DNA from: Macrolepiota albuminosa
Taxonomy: Eukaryota; Basidiomycota; Agaricomycetes; Agaricales; Agaricaceae
DNA: 64,000 nt
Assembly (NCBI GenBank): GCA_027475525.1
Contig: JAMWFC010000100.1
Coordinates: 518,524 to 582,523, forward strand
Direction: 5' to 3'
Positions 21,892-33,599 of the stretch are shown here, in pieces. Made by a program: the position numbers and the translations under genes. The stretch's first letter is position 1; every line of letters begins with the position of its first letter. The notes beneath the pieces are model-generated. The model was given only the letters and a program-made list of their open reading frames with translations, had not been told where the DNA came from and did no database searches.

Positions 21892-22828
21892 TGATGACGC
21901 CCAAAGTTTGGTCAGTAACAAATATAACTATAGTGTTACCACACCAATTGCTTGTGTTGGGCGCGCTATAAGTGATTTGAGGGAGTTCCGGGCAGGTCCC
22001 AGAGAACGCGCCTGTGAAAAAGGTGTAAAGTTGGTAAGGGTGTCGGCAAGTGTCAAGCGCTAAGGTAAGCGCCTAAGAAAAATGTGGTAAGTGAACACGG
22101 CAAAAGTGAGTGGTAAGGATACGGTAAGCTTAGCGAGGTCTAAGCGTTGGTAATGCCTGCCGTAGCTGCAAGGCGCGAAGAGGTCGAAAGCTGGCAATAG
22201 TCTGCAACTGCCGACAAGTGCGACGTTGCCGACCGTAAATGAGACTTTGAGCGAAAGGGAGACTGAAGTAAAGGGGAGCAGGAAACTCTGTACTCGTCTG
22301 ATGATCATTGTACAAGTCGGTAAGTACTTTTATACTACAAAGAGTTCGCCGTTGCCAGTGGCCAAAGAGCAGTAAACTAGAAAATTTTATAAGGGGTAGC
22401 TCCAACGGTTTCAGATCCCTGCCGTCCATTCAAGACCCTTTGCGGCGTCAGGCAGCAGATCGCAACGCTAAATCATCAATCCATCATTCTTCTGTCTATC
22501 AACATACCTAAGTGGTGTCGGGCGCCAAATCGGGAGCGCTAAGCAATGTCAGCTGCCAAGGTCAAACACCAAGCTGTCTGTCGGTTTTGACAGATCATCA
22601 ATCTTCTCGCCAAACACTGTTGTCAGTGACTGATGCCATCTGTCAGTTGTCATTCCTGCTGCCGTCGGCGCTATCATTGATTGGATCTGCTTCTTGTCGT
22701 GTCCGGCCATTGGGAATGGCTTAAAATAGGTAGAACGCATGCGCTAAGTTCGGAACGAGTGCGGCAAGGTTTCCAGAGCCGGTGCCGAGCCTGCCGTTGA
22801 TGCGCCCAACCTGTATAGGGTCCTATCA
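21892..22828 (-). repeat. 5' LTR of element G
   Basis: 937 bases, identical in length to 10380-11316, with the same termini. The differences from its partner are nearly all CG versus TG or CA (for example near 21956 and 22037), with one clear transversion noticed. Confidence 0.9.
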
Positions 22829-24361
22829 ATGCAGCATCTTTATCCTCACTATCTCCTTGAGGATATACCATTGTCAATATTCCAGGCCCTACAGGTACCC
22901 CCAGAGGCACCACATTGTTTGCTTCCTGCTCAGTGCATGGATCGGCCTCCAGCCACTTCTCTGAGTAGATATCTGCTGGGGGTTCAAACTCCACAGATGG
23001 CTGAAACCATATGACTACCTCTAGAGCCTCTTTGGGCACATCTGCTGCAAAGGTTACTGACTGTACCAAAAATTCATCTACCTGCTTTACTGTCTTTTCC
23101 TTCTTCTTTGGTGCCTGCATCAAAGACTGCAGACTTCTTCCCAATTCCATTCTCAGCATGTTGGGAGAGGTCATCTGCATATTCTCTATCTCAATTTGTT
23201 GCGTCAATGACAATTCTCCACTTCCTCAGCCTTCCAAAGGTTGAGTGTTGTCTTTAGCCCAGGCTTGTTCTGGCTTATTCCTCTTTGGTTCTGACTGCAT
23301 GGCAGATTTGGATATCATAGCTTGCTGCTTGAGGGCTTTATTAAACATATTCAATTATATTGTGCTACCGCTCTTGCAACAATACAATCACATCAAGCAG
23401 CCCAGTGACCACTACCTGTGCCACTGAATCCCATAAGAAATCCATTTCAGAGGGAACACAGTGACCTGCTGGAATCAGCTGCCTCCATAGTGCTTCAGCC
23501 TGTGGCTCTTTTCTCAATTGATCCTGGCCAGACAGTTGTTCCTTGCCCTTTTCTTTATTTACTATGGCCTCTCATTCACAGGACAGCAGCCTTGCCTCTC
23601 TATGTGACCCTTCTGTTGGGCCCCATCTGCTATCTCTCTAATCCTCTCATGACCTTTCTCATGAAGACCCCTATGGCATCTCACAGTTGTACTGCACTTG
23701 CCATCTCCCTTCTCCTTGCCTCTGAGCCAACGGTTGTTCTTGTGAGTCTCTTCTACTCCCCTCAATGGATGGTGTCCACCCATTGCTCCTGTCATTTGGG
23801 AGACCTCTCCTTCCTTGCCCCACTCACTCTTGATTCCTCATCAACCTCTATAGGCTGATGGCTGGCAATGCTCTGCATCTGCCCTTGTACTGTTCCTCCC
23901 ATCTGCTGCCAGGGCTGCATTGGCAGCATCATCACTCCCTGAGGCATCATCATGCTCCAGTTTGACCCTGCACTTGCTGCCTGCTGGCCCATATACACTG
24001 GCATTGGCATAAAAAACATGGGCATTTGCCCCTGCCTGAATCCTTGCTGTGCCTGGGGAGGGTATATGAAGAAACTCCCCATACCCCCTTGCTGCTGTTG
24101 CAGTAATGACCACTAGAGCTCCACAAGCTCTGGTTCCCTTTTGAGTAGTTCTGATTTTGCTGGGACAATGACATTAGGTGTGCCATGTAGGTAGTCAAAT
24201 GACAAAAACCAAATTCAAAGTCAGTAGTGTATGTCATCACCACCGCTTACATTAGCCTTTCCCCATCCAGCTGCCAATCTGCCACCTTTACTTGGCCTCA
24301 TGGGCCCTGTCCCTCCTTGGCAGCCGTGCAGGATGCTTTATGCCCTGCAACTCCAAGTACC
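22829..24361 (-). pseudogene. Element C third ORF, N-terminal part
   Basis: Minus-strand sequence downstream of C's integrase. It starts with a Met/Gln/Pro-rich stretch (FFMPMPVYMGQQ near 23995) that matches 28967-29473 in B. A helical segment around 23360-23450 matches the B and A coil (VAQVVVTGLLD). The piece at 22829-23213 is open for about 130 codons before reaching element G. Stops and frame changes are frequent. The family is unknown. It is the upstream part of the protein continued at 10249-10379 and 8668-9731. Confidence 0.65.
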
Positions 24362-24956
24362 TGTCAGGAGACTCCTCATTCCTTTCTTCTTTCACTCTTT
24401 ATTCCTTCACTCTCCTTTCATTCACTTCCTTATTTCTTCTGTCATTCTCTCATTTTGCTGTTACTACTTTTTCAACACTATCTGTTAGTACTATTCTCAA
24501 TCTTTGAGATGCTCTGGTTCTTTAGCTATCACTCAGACAAGTGTGGGCCCTTCAGCACCACTCCAGACTGCTTATATAAGCCAGAGTTTGCCTTTCTGAC
24601 TTCTAAAGTCCGGAGTTTTTCTCCCTTGTTTGCACAGTTGTTTGGTTAGTCAATTTTCGAGTTTTTAAGGTTTTGTTGTACTATACAGTTGTTTCCCATG
24701 CTTTGTTTGCACAGTTGTTTGGTTAGTCAATTTTCGAGTTTTTAAGGTTTTGTTGTACTATACAGTTGTTTCCCATGCTTCAGAAGCCCCAAAAGTGTCC
24801 AACCTGGCATAGGGAATCCCTAAACTTGATCTCTTTGGATTTCCCTCTGCCAGGTGAGTAGTTATTATGATATTGTCAGTACATACTCTAATACACTTTG
24901 GATCTCCCTCTGCTAGCTGTGTGACTGAGCCACAGCCTCTAGAGGTTGCCCTTACG
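24362..24956 (+). repeat. Solo LTR of the element D family, copy 2
   Basis: Matches 9732-10248 along its length; 595 bases, or 518 once the 77-base duplication at 24626-24779 is discounted. It starts TGTCAGGAG and ends CTTACG (expected CTTACA). Flanks GTACC and ATACC look like a target duplication with one change. It sits between integrase and the third ORF of element C. Confidence 0.85.
24626..24779. repeat. 77-base direct duplication 4 (solo LTR copy 2)
   Basis: Two exact adjacent 77-base copies. Without one, the LTR is 518 bases, matching its 517-base relative. Confidence 0.95.
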
Positions 24957-26132
24957 ATACCGGTCTAGTGCAGCCAACTTTGCACAAGCCTGATGCAGCT
25001 TCCATGTTGTATCACCCAAACTCCAATGCACCTCATATTCAAGTTTTCCACTGTTGTTCCACCAATGGCCTATCAGGTCCTCAACAAACCACTTCTGGTC
25101 ATCATCAGCTCCAAAATTATAAGCCTCTGGGATTACATGGCTAGGAAACAGTGCATCATCATTTGGCCTAAACAGTTGAAGAAGTGATACATGAAACTTT
25201 GGCACAATTCTTTGCACCTGAAGTGCCGTCGGTAACTCCAACACATAGTTAGATGACCCTGGCTCAGCATGGGTGATCTTATACAGCCCAATATACTTTG
25301 GGCACAGCTTACTTACCCTACTATTAGGCAGGGTTAAGTTCTGAGTAGACAGGTATACCAGTGACCCCACCGTCAGTAGTGGTTCCTCCGCCCAGTGTTT
25401 ATTCACATATGCTGCTTGAAACATGCATGCTTTAATAATCACATCATGGGCATTGGCTAAGTTCTCCAGTGCAGCTAGCACAAACTCCTTCACCCCCCAA
25501 TGAATTATTTCATTGGAATGCAGCTCCTGCATCATGGAAGGCATAAACCCTCCATTCAGTTCAAACAGAGCATATCCAGTTGTATCAGACACATTCACAT
25601 TTATCGCAAACTCCATCAAAAGTATCTGGTTGATCCAATCCCGTTGATCCAGGCATATCACTATTTGTAATATCTGAGCTATGTTACAGTTTGCTCATTC
25701 TGTTTGTCCATCTATCTGCAGATGAAAGGATGTAGACATGAGCAGCTTAGCTCCCATCATCAAATGTAGTTCACGCCATCATTTCGACATGAACTTGGAA
25801 TCTTGGTCACTGACAATTGTGCTTGGCAGCCTGTGCAACCACGCTATCTCCCTCAAGTATATCCACAAAAGTTTCAACACCTTCATTGTAGTACGAACTG
25901 GTATCAGATATACCATACTTGTCATACAGCATATCACTACTCAGAGGTAGTTAAAACTCTTGGACTCCGGAAATGGCCCAATGAAATCCATTTCAATGGA
26001 GTCCCACAGTTCTGTGGGCATGGATAATGAGTGCAGCTTGCCAGCTAGTTTATGGTTGGCTACCTTAGATCACTGGCACAGGTCGCACATTGTGCAAAAC
26101 ACCCTCACATCAGTATGCATCTTTGGCCACTA
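24957..26132 (-). pseudogene. Element C integrase, C-terminal part with chromodomain-like tail
   Basis: Integrase sequence continuing from 37225 once element B is removed. The 240-codon open stretch 24939-25661 includes FELNGGFMPSMMQEL, the LCPKYIGLYKI block and, near 25000-25080, a tail of the form W-F-V-x2-L-I-G-H-W-W followed by VHWSLGDTTWK. This resembles the chromodomain fold found after many Gypsy integrases and is shared with B. The catalytic-core part (25680-26130) carries stops. The host sequence breaks at 26132, where B is inserted. Confidence 0.75.
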
Positions 26133-26286
26133 TGAAACAAAGTCAAGTATAAGCTTAGCCTTATGGTCACACCACAGAACCAGATCGGTATACAATTCTA
26201 GTACTACGTTGAAACAAAGTCAAGTATAAGCTTAGCCTTATGGTCACACCACAGAACCAGATCGGTATACAATTCTAGTACTACGT
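26133..26286. repeat. 77-base direct duplication 5 (edge of element B 3' LTR)
   Basis: Two exact copies; the first begins exactly at the LTR/flank junction, the kind of branch point where graph-assembled contigs end. Confidence 0.95.
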
Positions 26287-26301
26287 GTATGACAGTAAAA
26301 T

Positions 26302-26325
26302 TGGCTGCCTTATGTAAGGCAGCCA
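26302..26325. repeat. Perfect inverted repeat in element B LTR
   Basis: Eleven-base arms (TGGCTGCCTTA / TAAGGCAGCCA) around TG; the same hairpin occurs in the 5' LTR at 37124-37147. A possible RNA or DNA structure in the LTR; function unknown. Confidence 0.8.
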
Positions 26326-26402
26326 GCTGGTATGTAAAGAATAATAATACATAATTAATATAATTGTATATTAATTATTTGGCTACACTATGATATGTTA
26401 CA

Positions 26403-26432
26403 TGCCCCCCTTTGAGACTGGTAACCAGTCTC
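26403..26432 (-). promoter_or_regulatory. Polypurine tract and palindrome of element B
   Basis: On the minus strand AAAGGGGGGCA directly precedes the LTR start TGTAACA. Immediately upstream is a perfect 19-base palindrome, GAGACTGGT-A-ACCAGTCTC (26414-26432). Element A has a weaker hairpin in the same place. Confidence 0.75.
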
Positions 26433-26699
26433 TATATAAGGAGGGACAATTCATCCAGGTCAGTAAGTAGTCCAATGTGGAGGCACTCCGGTCCTCCACA
26501 GCAAGAGAATGTCCATGTCATCTGTCAAAAAATACAACGCCAATGTTAACCGACAGTATGAATTGAAAAGAAGATGAGCTGCCTACCATAGTTATGCAGA
26601 CAGCGGATGCGACAACTCGCTGGCCATATTGATCCTCATCTCAGTGTTGACGCTAGCTGAAGATGATGAGGCAATGGGACCCAACGATGTTGAGGCTGT

Positions 26700-28169
26700 A
26701 GGAGCCTGAACTGACATGGCAGTGTGCAAAGGAGATGGGGAATATGGCCCGTGTCAAGAATGGCGTTGCCACAAATCTCGACGGTTGGGGTTCATTCCCA
26801 CGGGATAGTACAGTCCACTTTCAAGGTACTCATGATCTTGAGCAAACTTGCAGGCTAGTAGTGCATGAAGACAAATCATATCGTTGTCTGTGGGCAATTG
26901 CCAATTGTCCCACCACATAATGGCCGGAGGCTATCCATAGACGTCCAGTCGACGATGGCGTTCATCATTGACCTCGCAGAAATGGTCAATGGATGCTGTG
27001 GCCGCAAGAAACTGATTTTTGAGGTAGACCATGCTGAAGGTATAGGCATGGTCTACCCACTCTACAGGTATGTGGTTGGCTATCATAGTGCGAAGCACGT
27101 CAGCATCGGTGATGTTGACGGCATTAGCCACGTCAAAATGTGGGGGTCAGAACTGGACATCAGTCCAGCTCATTGGTATGAATGGGGTGCTAGGATTAGC
27201 GGCGTTGTAATCAGCGACTGCCTCACAATACAATCCAGGATGCATGAGAATCAAGGCCAACAGCCTTGCAAAGCGTCCCCAAGCTCTTCCTGAGGGAGAC
27301 AGTCCATGCGTAAGGGCGTGTCCCAGAAGAGTACGTCAGTAAATATGATATGCTCGATCCACTGCAATGCCATACACTGAATTCATCATTCCTGGTCAAC
27401 AGAAGTAGAGTACATTCTGCGCCAGTTTGTCCAGATTGAAGGTGAAACGTACACCTTCAGAATCAAACCCGGTAAGCGTAAAAAATGGTCTTCCAGCTCA
27501 GTCCTTCCATTGCAGATACCTGTCTGGGGTCGGCATGACCACAATGTTCATGTGATGGGAGGAAAGGTCCAGAGGGGGTGAAATGTGTTCATACTCTGGT
27601 GTACACACCAGAGTCATCGTCCTATCCCTCAGCATAGTATAACAATTAATGCTGATGCGCTGAAACTCGTGCAACAGGTAGTAGGCTTCAGTGCGCAGTG
27701 ACACTGACTTGAACTTGTTCTGCAAAAGCTCATGGAGCTTTTGCAACTGCTGGGGATTCATCGGAAATCCCCTCAGCACCACACGGTCCAACTCCTTTGA
27801 GGTATGATAATACCTCTCTCCTTTCTCCTCCTCATATGTCTTCGCAGCTAAGGCTTCATTGCTCACAAATACTGTATTTGTGAGCCAGGAGTAATAAAAG
27901 TGGCAGTTGAGTGCCCCGCCATAGAACCAATTTGACCGCTCCACTGATGTCCCACTGACAAACACACCCAGGCCATCAGGAATACGGCCTGTGGCCTGCT
28001 CCTCCTGGTCTTTATTGACCTTTGCCTGCCAGGCGGCCTCATGCTTCCTCCAAGCCTCTCTCTTGCGTCTTTTGTCTAAATGCACTTGGCGTTTAGTGGG
28101 GGTCTCTCCTTCTGAGGGGGTCTTGTCTGATGACTCCCCGTAATCACTCCCATTGCTCGGTTCATTCAA
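26700..28169 (-). pseudogene. Third ORF of element B, conserved C-terminal half
   Basis: Equivalent of 6188-8134 in A. The open stretch 28169-27498 (223 codons) has the acidic and Lys/Arg-rich start, GRIPDGLGVFVSG near 27975, and GFPMNPQQLQKLHELLQ. Later frames carry MHPGLYCEAVADYN near 27220 and IPVEWVDHAYTFSMVY near 27045. A TAG at 26931 interrupts the tail, beyond which PPAIMWWDNW and GLYYPVGM still align with A. The family is unknown. No signal peptide or membrane span is visible. Together with A and C it defines the protein. Confidence 0.7.
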
Positions 28170-28249
28170 ACCACTTTGGCGTCCATTCTTGTGTCCTTTA
28201 TGGGAACTGCAGACGCATATGCCCTCAGTGGTGCCTCAAACTGCACCAC

Positions 28250-29473
28250 TGCTCCAAACCGCATCACTACTCTGTCTTCTCCTCACGGAACATCTGCTCC
28301 AAACTCCACTTCCGACAGAACCACCTCATCCTGCCGCTTTGCCCCTGACAGCTGGGAAGGCGCATGTGTTGATGAGGACAATCCTCGTAAACTAGAGTCA
28401 TTCTCCACAAGCTTGTCATGTAACTTGGCCGGAATTGGAGTGAGTTCTCCAGCTTCCCGCACCCCAACCTCCGGCACTGCAGCACACGCTATGAGGCATT
28501 TTGCCTCAGGCTGCTCCTCCGATGACAACGGACGCTTCTTCATGGTGTTCGTGAATGTTTTGATTGTATTGTCATTACGCTGTTGCAGCATAACAATCTC
28601 ATCGAGCAGGCCCGTAATCACCACCTGAGCCACTGGATCTGCCAGAAACGCGGACTCTGGCAGCACTCGCTGGCCAGCAGATATGAGCCGTCTCCAGACT
28701 GCCTCTGCCTGAGGGTCCAGAACCTCCGACGGCATGCCAATCTCCTTTCCTTTTCCTTTCTCCGCATACAATAAACGCCGTGGAGATGGTGCACGACAAG
28801 GTGACAGCAATGCTTGTCAAGGCAGTGTTTGAGGTTGGGGTTGACCTCGATTTTGTGTCCTCGCTGCTGGCTCATCTCGTCTGTGCCCTATTATTTTCCG
28901 AGGCCCGCCTCCTTGTGCCCTGGTACTCCTCAAAGGCGATTGCCTCCAGTCTCTTCTATACGCATCTCATGGAGGCGGCATCCTCTCTTGTTGTCGTTGA
29001 GGTTGCACCACCTTGCTCTTTCCTTGCTGCTGACGTCCCGCATCATTGTCCACGTCCATGGGTGCTACCTGTGGCGTAGTTAGTGCTTTCTCATCCAAAA
29101 GGAGTGTACTTGCACTCTGGGTCTGCATCTGCTGCATCGGCATTGGCATACCCCACATCACCTGTCCTCCCATCTGCTGTCCAGGACCAGCTGGTCCTGG
29201 GAAGTATGGCATCTGGAAAAACGGCGGATAAAACTGCAGAGGTTGTCCAAATTGGGCTGGGTTCTGCCCAAACTGAGACACCATCAGATACGATGCCACA
29301 GTCAGTGTCGTTACAGGTTGCTGAGTGTTTTGCTGGGGGCGATCCCCCCCTCCTCCAGAACCCTGTGGGTTCTGAGGCTGCGGCTCACTGGTCGTACACT
29401 GGTAAGGGTACGACATGGTACTACAAAAATATCGACGTATCAGTGGGAAAAAACACACTAAATTCCCCATCAT
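28250..29473 (-). pseudogene. Third ORF of element B, Gln/Pro/Met-rich N-terminal half
   Basis: The open stretch 29473-28967 is rich in Gln, Pro, Phe and Met (QFYPPFFQMPYFPGPAGPG, then GMPMPMQQMQTQ), suggesting a disordered low-complexity domain. The stretch 28810-28283, in the same frame, carries a helical region around VAQVVITGLLDEIVMLQQRN (near 28600) matched in A and C. The two are separated by stops around 28800-28967. The start is not certain; an ATG near 29415 is possible. It follows integrase on the same strand. Confidence 0.65.
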
Positions 29474-29646
29474 CAGGTTACATAACCTGATCCAACCATC
29501 AACTCCACATCACAATCCACATTATCTCATCAGATGGATGAATCTCCATCTTATCCATCTGACACAATCATGATCCAATCCGGATCAGATACTCAGTTCA
29601 TCTGAGCTCTGACTGATCTGGCCTACATCTTATCACCGCCATCAAG

Positions 29647-31226
29647 CTAAGCACATGAGCGCTTAGCAAGCTGATTTGAGTGCTTCACACCCTGCAGCTC
29701 TAAGTATCAATCCAACGCTGCCAACTTAGCACATGTGTAATATGACTCCCATGTCGTATCACCCACACTCCATCATACCTCAAATTCGAGGTGCGTTCTC
29801 TCCTGCCACCAATGGCCCAGAATATCCTTGACAAACCATTTCTGTTTGTCACTGGCACCAAAATCATATGGCTTGGGCATCACCCAATTAGGAAACATAG
29901 CATCATTGTTTGTGTTATATTGCCTAAGTAACAATACATGAAACTTAGGCACAATCCGACGTGCTTGCAAAGCTGCAGGCAGCCCCAGAACATAGTTCGA
30001 TGTGCTTGGTTCCACGACCAAGACTTTGTATGGCCCAATGAATTTTGGGCACAGCTTTCTTGCTCTTCCTTTTGGAAGATTCAAGTTTTTCATTGACAAA
30101 TATACTAACGTTCTGGTTCGCCACTCTGCCTATCATTTGCATGTTGTGCCTGTATAACATGCGCAGCAATGATAGTATTGTGTGCACTGGCTAGATTCTC
30201 CAATGCTTGCTGTGCAAAGTCCTTCACCCTCTTGTAAACGACTCCGTCTGTCCTGAGTTCTCGCAGCATGGAGGGCATGTATCCTCCATTGAGCTCGAAT
30301 GGTGCATATCTCATGGTCTCTGCATTGATTGCAAACTCTGTTAGCAGTATTCTATCTACCCAGTCATGTTGGTCCAGTCAGACAACCATACAAAAGATTT
30401 GGGCAATACTCCTATTTGCTCACTCTGTCTGTCCATCCATCTGCAGATGAAACGAGGTGGACATGGGCAATTTAGCTCCCAAGAGCTTGTGAAGTTCTTG
30501 CCACCAGTGAGACGTAAATTTTGTGTCTTGATTGCTCACAATCGAACTTGGAAGGCCATGTAGCCTTACAATCTCCTTCAAGTAGATCCAAGATAATGCT
30601 GATGCAGTAATGGTTGTGTGCACTAGTATCAAGTGCACCATACTAGTCATTTGGCAAATCACCACCCAAAGGTAGTTATAACCTTTGGACTTGGGGAATG
30701 GGCCAACAAAGTCCATTCCAATGGAGTCCCACAGCTTTGTCGGAATGGGCAGGGAATGCAACTTCCCTGCTGGCTTCCTATTGCTGGTCTTTGACCGCTG
30801 GCAGGCCTCGCAGGTCTGGCAGAAGTGTATCACTTCTTTCTGCATTTGAGGCCACCAGTACCATTGCCTCAGGTATTCCAGTGTTTTGTTGGTTCCAAAG
30901 TGACCAACAACCTCATGTGCTTGAGTGACAATCTGCATGATCATTGTTTGGTCGCATGGTAAACACACCACATTGCGTCCTCAAACATTTGTTATCCATA
31001 CCAGTCCTTTCTCATCCATGCTGAAGCATGGGTGGGTGTCTGCGTTCTGCCAGATTTTGGTGTAGAACGCATCGTGGCTATAACCCCCCAGTACCTTCTG
31101 TAGGTACTCATTGGTTTGAGGAACAGGAGGGTTACAATACTCTCCTGTAGGCGATAACATGTCAGCAAGTGTAATGTCGTGGCCATATGGTCCATGGCTG
31201 CTCCCTGTTGCACTATGGCATGGCAT
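29647..31226 (-). pseudogene. Element B integrase with chromodomain-like tail
   Basis: A linker (30981-31226) precedes the zinc domain (AHEVVGHFGTNKT, then CQTCEACQ; 30790-30940). The core has GMDFVGPF, VSNQDTKF and MDGQTE, keeping the D,D,E triad, but a stop directly follows the glutamate near 30420. The C-terminal part (29773-30314) includes GRARKLCPKFIGPYKV and the tail KWFVKDILGHWW followed by EVWWSVGDTTWE (29760-29850), resembling a chromodomain. The frame ends at a TAG at 29647-29649. It would direct integration; the tail may recognise chromatin, by analogy with other chromoviruses. Confidence 0.8.
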
Positions 31227-31274
31227 TGTTGCCTCCTTTGGCTGAGCCTGCTCTAGTTGCTCAGCTTCTATGTC

Positions 31275-33253
31275 TCAGCCCTCTTGCTGCTCTTGCAGCT
31301 GTTGACTGCATTGCAGTTTGTTTGCTTGCATGGCACAAAGCTTGATCACATGCTCCTTCACCTCTTTGTAGCAATGGTATGGAAGATCATTGCCCTGGGG
31401 ATCAATACAAATATCCGCATCAACATAATTGTGCATATTGTGGTGTTCACCAACTCTATCACTCTCAAAATACCTTGAGAGACAGTCCGCTACCTTGTTC
31501 AGTTCGCCTTTGACATATGTGATGTCAAAGTTGTAGCGAGACATATAATCAATCCACCGGCGTTGCCGGGGGGACAACATTGCTTGAGTCTTGAAAAATT
31601 CAAGTGCTTTATGGTCCATAATAATGTGGATCTTGTATCCCATCAGTTTGTCTTCCTACTTAAGGAGTGCCTCAAGTATCACCAGCGTTTTGAGCTCATG
31701 GACCACATAATTCTGTTGGGCCGAGGTGAACTTCCTCAACATGAACCCTGCTGGCCGGCAATTCTGCCAGGAACTTCCCTGGCCATACATTGCACCAACT
31801 CCGGTCTTTGAGGCATCACAGATGAGCCAAATCGGCTCATCATATCTGGGATCTATGGGCCAAATGACTGGTGTCTTTGAGCAGATCCTCTTGATCATCT
31901 CAAAACAGCGTTGGTGTATAGGTCTCCATATAAATGGAGAATGACTGGTGTCTTTGAGCAGATCCTCTTGATCATCTCAAAACAGCGTTGGTGTATAGGT
32001 CTCCATATAAATGGAGCTCTGTTCTGCGTGATGGGCATCAAGGGTCCAGTATATACTGTAATATCAGGCAGACAGTTGCCAATATAGTTCACCAGTCCCA
32101 CAAATCTTTGCACATCATTATAATTACAAGGCACATGCCATTCACATATACGATCAATTTTGTCCTGGTCAGGGTGAATACTCTGACTGTCAATCTTGTG
32201 TCCAAGGCAGTCTACTGTCTCGGCATATAGTTCACATTTTTTCCACTTGAGGTACAGTAGATTAGACCTCAGTTGCTCGAAAATGACATGAAGATGCTCT
32301 TTGTGTTCTTTGATTGAATTGGAGTATATGAATATGTTGTCCAGATATATATGGACAAACCTCCCAATAACATACTGGAAGATGGAGGTCATCAACCTCT
32401 GAAATGTTGCAGGAGCATTACAATCTCCTACCTGCATAATGTTGCTCACATATGTTCCCATGATCAACGAGAACACTGTCTTTGGGATATCAGACAAGCG
32501 AATTCTCACTTGCTCATAAGCATCTGTCAGGTCAATTTTTGACCTGAATTTTGCTCTGGTGACATCCTCTCGATTCACTTCCTGATTCAGGAGTGGCGTC
32601 ACGTCCTTTACAGTGTTGTCATTGCGTTGGTGAGCATCCAACACCATCCTCAAGGTACCATCTTTCTTCGGAATGCACAATAGTGGAGCAGCTTGGGATG
32701 CTGGTTGGGCTTCCCACCAGTGGGCTCTCAGGTACCAATTGGTCTTGTCTTGGAGCTGCTGCTGCAGCACCATTGGACATCACGGCAAATGATATTTATA
32801 CACCTTATTCTCATTAATAAGGTTGATTTCATGGTTGACCTCATGCCAAGGAGGTAACTCCTCCTTGTTTTTGTTCAGAATATCCCCAAATTTCTGCTGC
32901 CACTGCAATCGTAGGTCTGGAATGTCCTCCTCCGTAAAACCACTGGTTTTACCTTTGCCCTTCTGGTCCACATCCTTGTGTGGATGCCCAGACAACTTTG
33001 CTTGTATGGCTGGGCAGCCATACTTCTCTCTGAGGACAGTAATCCTCAGCTCACTGTCATCCGGCATGTGCAGTTGCACAGGCACCTCCTTCTTGCTTCT
33101 CCGCAACGTCACAGACAGTCCGTCAAAAAACACCTCACTCAGTGGTGATATCTCATCATCACTAGCCTGACAATACGACTCCTCCTTTGACGTCCAGCAT
33201 GGTCCATTCCACGCATACATTGATGCCACTAGCTCATTCCACTCAGCAGGCAT
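31275..33253 (-). pseudogene. Element B reverse transcriptase and RNase H
   Basis: A pre-RT block (33253-32780, including EEDIPDLRLQWQQKFGDI) leads into RT at 32773-31895, with CIPKKDGTLRMVLD, FRSKIDLTDAYEQV and IYLDN near 32355 where YLDD is usual (element A has the same YLDN). RNase H lies at 31898-31275, with CDASKTGVGAMYGQ, MDHKALEFF and RWIDYMSRYNFDITYVKG. The 77-base duplication at 31863-32016 separates RT from RNase H; discounting one copy restores a common frame. C has YLDD at the same place, so YLDN appears derived. Confidence 0.85.
31863..32016. repeat. 77-base direct duplication 6 (element B RT/RNase H)
   Basis: Two exact copies. Dropping one joins RT (32773-31895) and RNase H (31898-31656) in one frame. 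Confidence 0.95.
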
Positions 33254-33599
33254 TCGTGGGTCAAATGCCCATTCAAATGTGGGATGAGGTACCAGTCAAT
33301 CCCAGATTGTCCGATTTGTATGTGTGGAGGACACCTCATCCTCCACCAGTTCCTGTTTGTCATCTGTTACCAAGTCCTCAACCTTCACTTGCAACAACAT
33401 TGGTTGGCACTCTGTGCTTGCCGTGTGCTGAGGCCACTTGTCCCCAGGCTTACTCTGTCTTTCACACTTCATCTTGGGGCTCTCCCCCCTCTTCAGAGTA
33501 TGTTTGTACTCTACAGCCTTGCATTCCAGCATTAACACCACTGGGCTATCTGTTGGCAAGCTCACACGAGCTTGCTCCTCATCCTCTCCATCCTCCACC

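Larger units (their letters stand above)
10380..22828 (-). mobile_element. Element G: full-length Gypsy element with antisense gene
   Basis: Two 937-base LTRs bound an internal region with gag, protease, RT, RNase H and integrase on the minus strand. A six-exon gene on the plus strand lies between the integrase end and the 3' LTR. A polypurine tract adjoins the left (3') LTR and a primer-binding candidate adjoins the right (5') LTR. The LTRs differ at roughly two dozen sites by eye, nearly all transitions, so insertion is fairly recent. Gag, protease and pol share one frame once two 77-base duplications are discounted, with a few in-frame stops. It is inserted in C's third ORF; a clear target duplication is not visible. 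Confidence 0.9.
26133..26402 (-). repeat. 3' LTR of element B
   Basis: Matches the 5' LTR at 37032-37224. 270 bases, of which 77 are a duplication (26133-26286) that starts exactly at the LTR outer edge, leaving 193. A 24-base perfect inverted repeat (11-base arms around TG) lies at 26302-26325. Confidence 0.9.
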
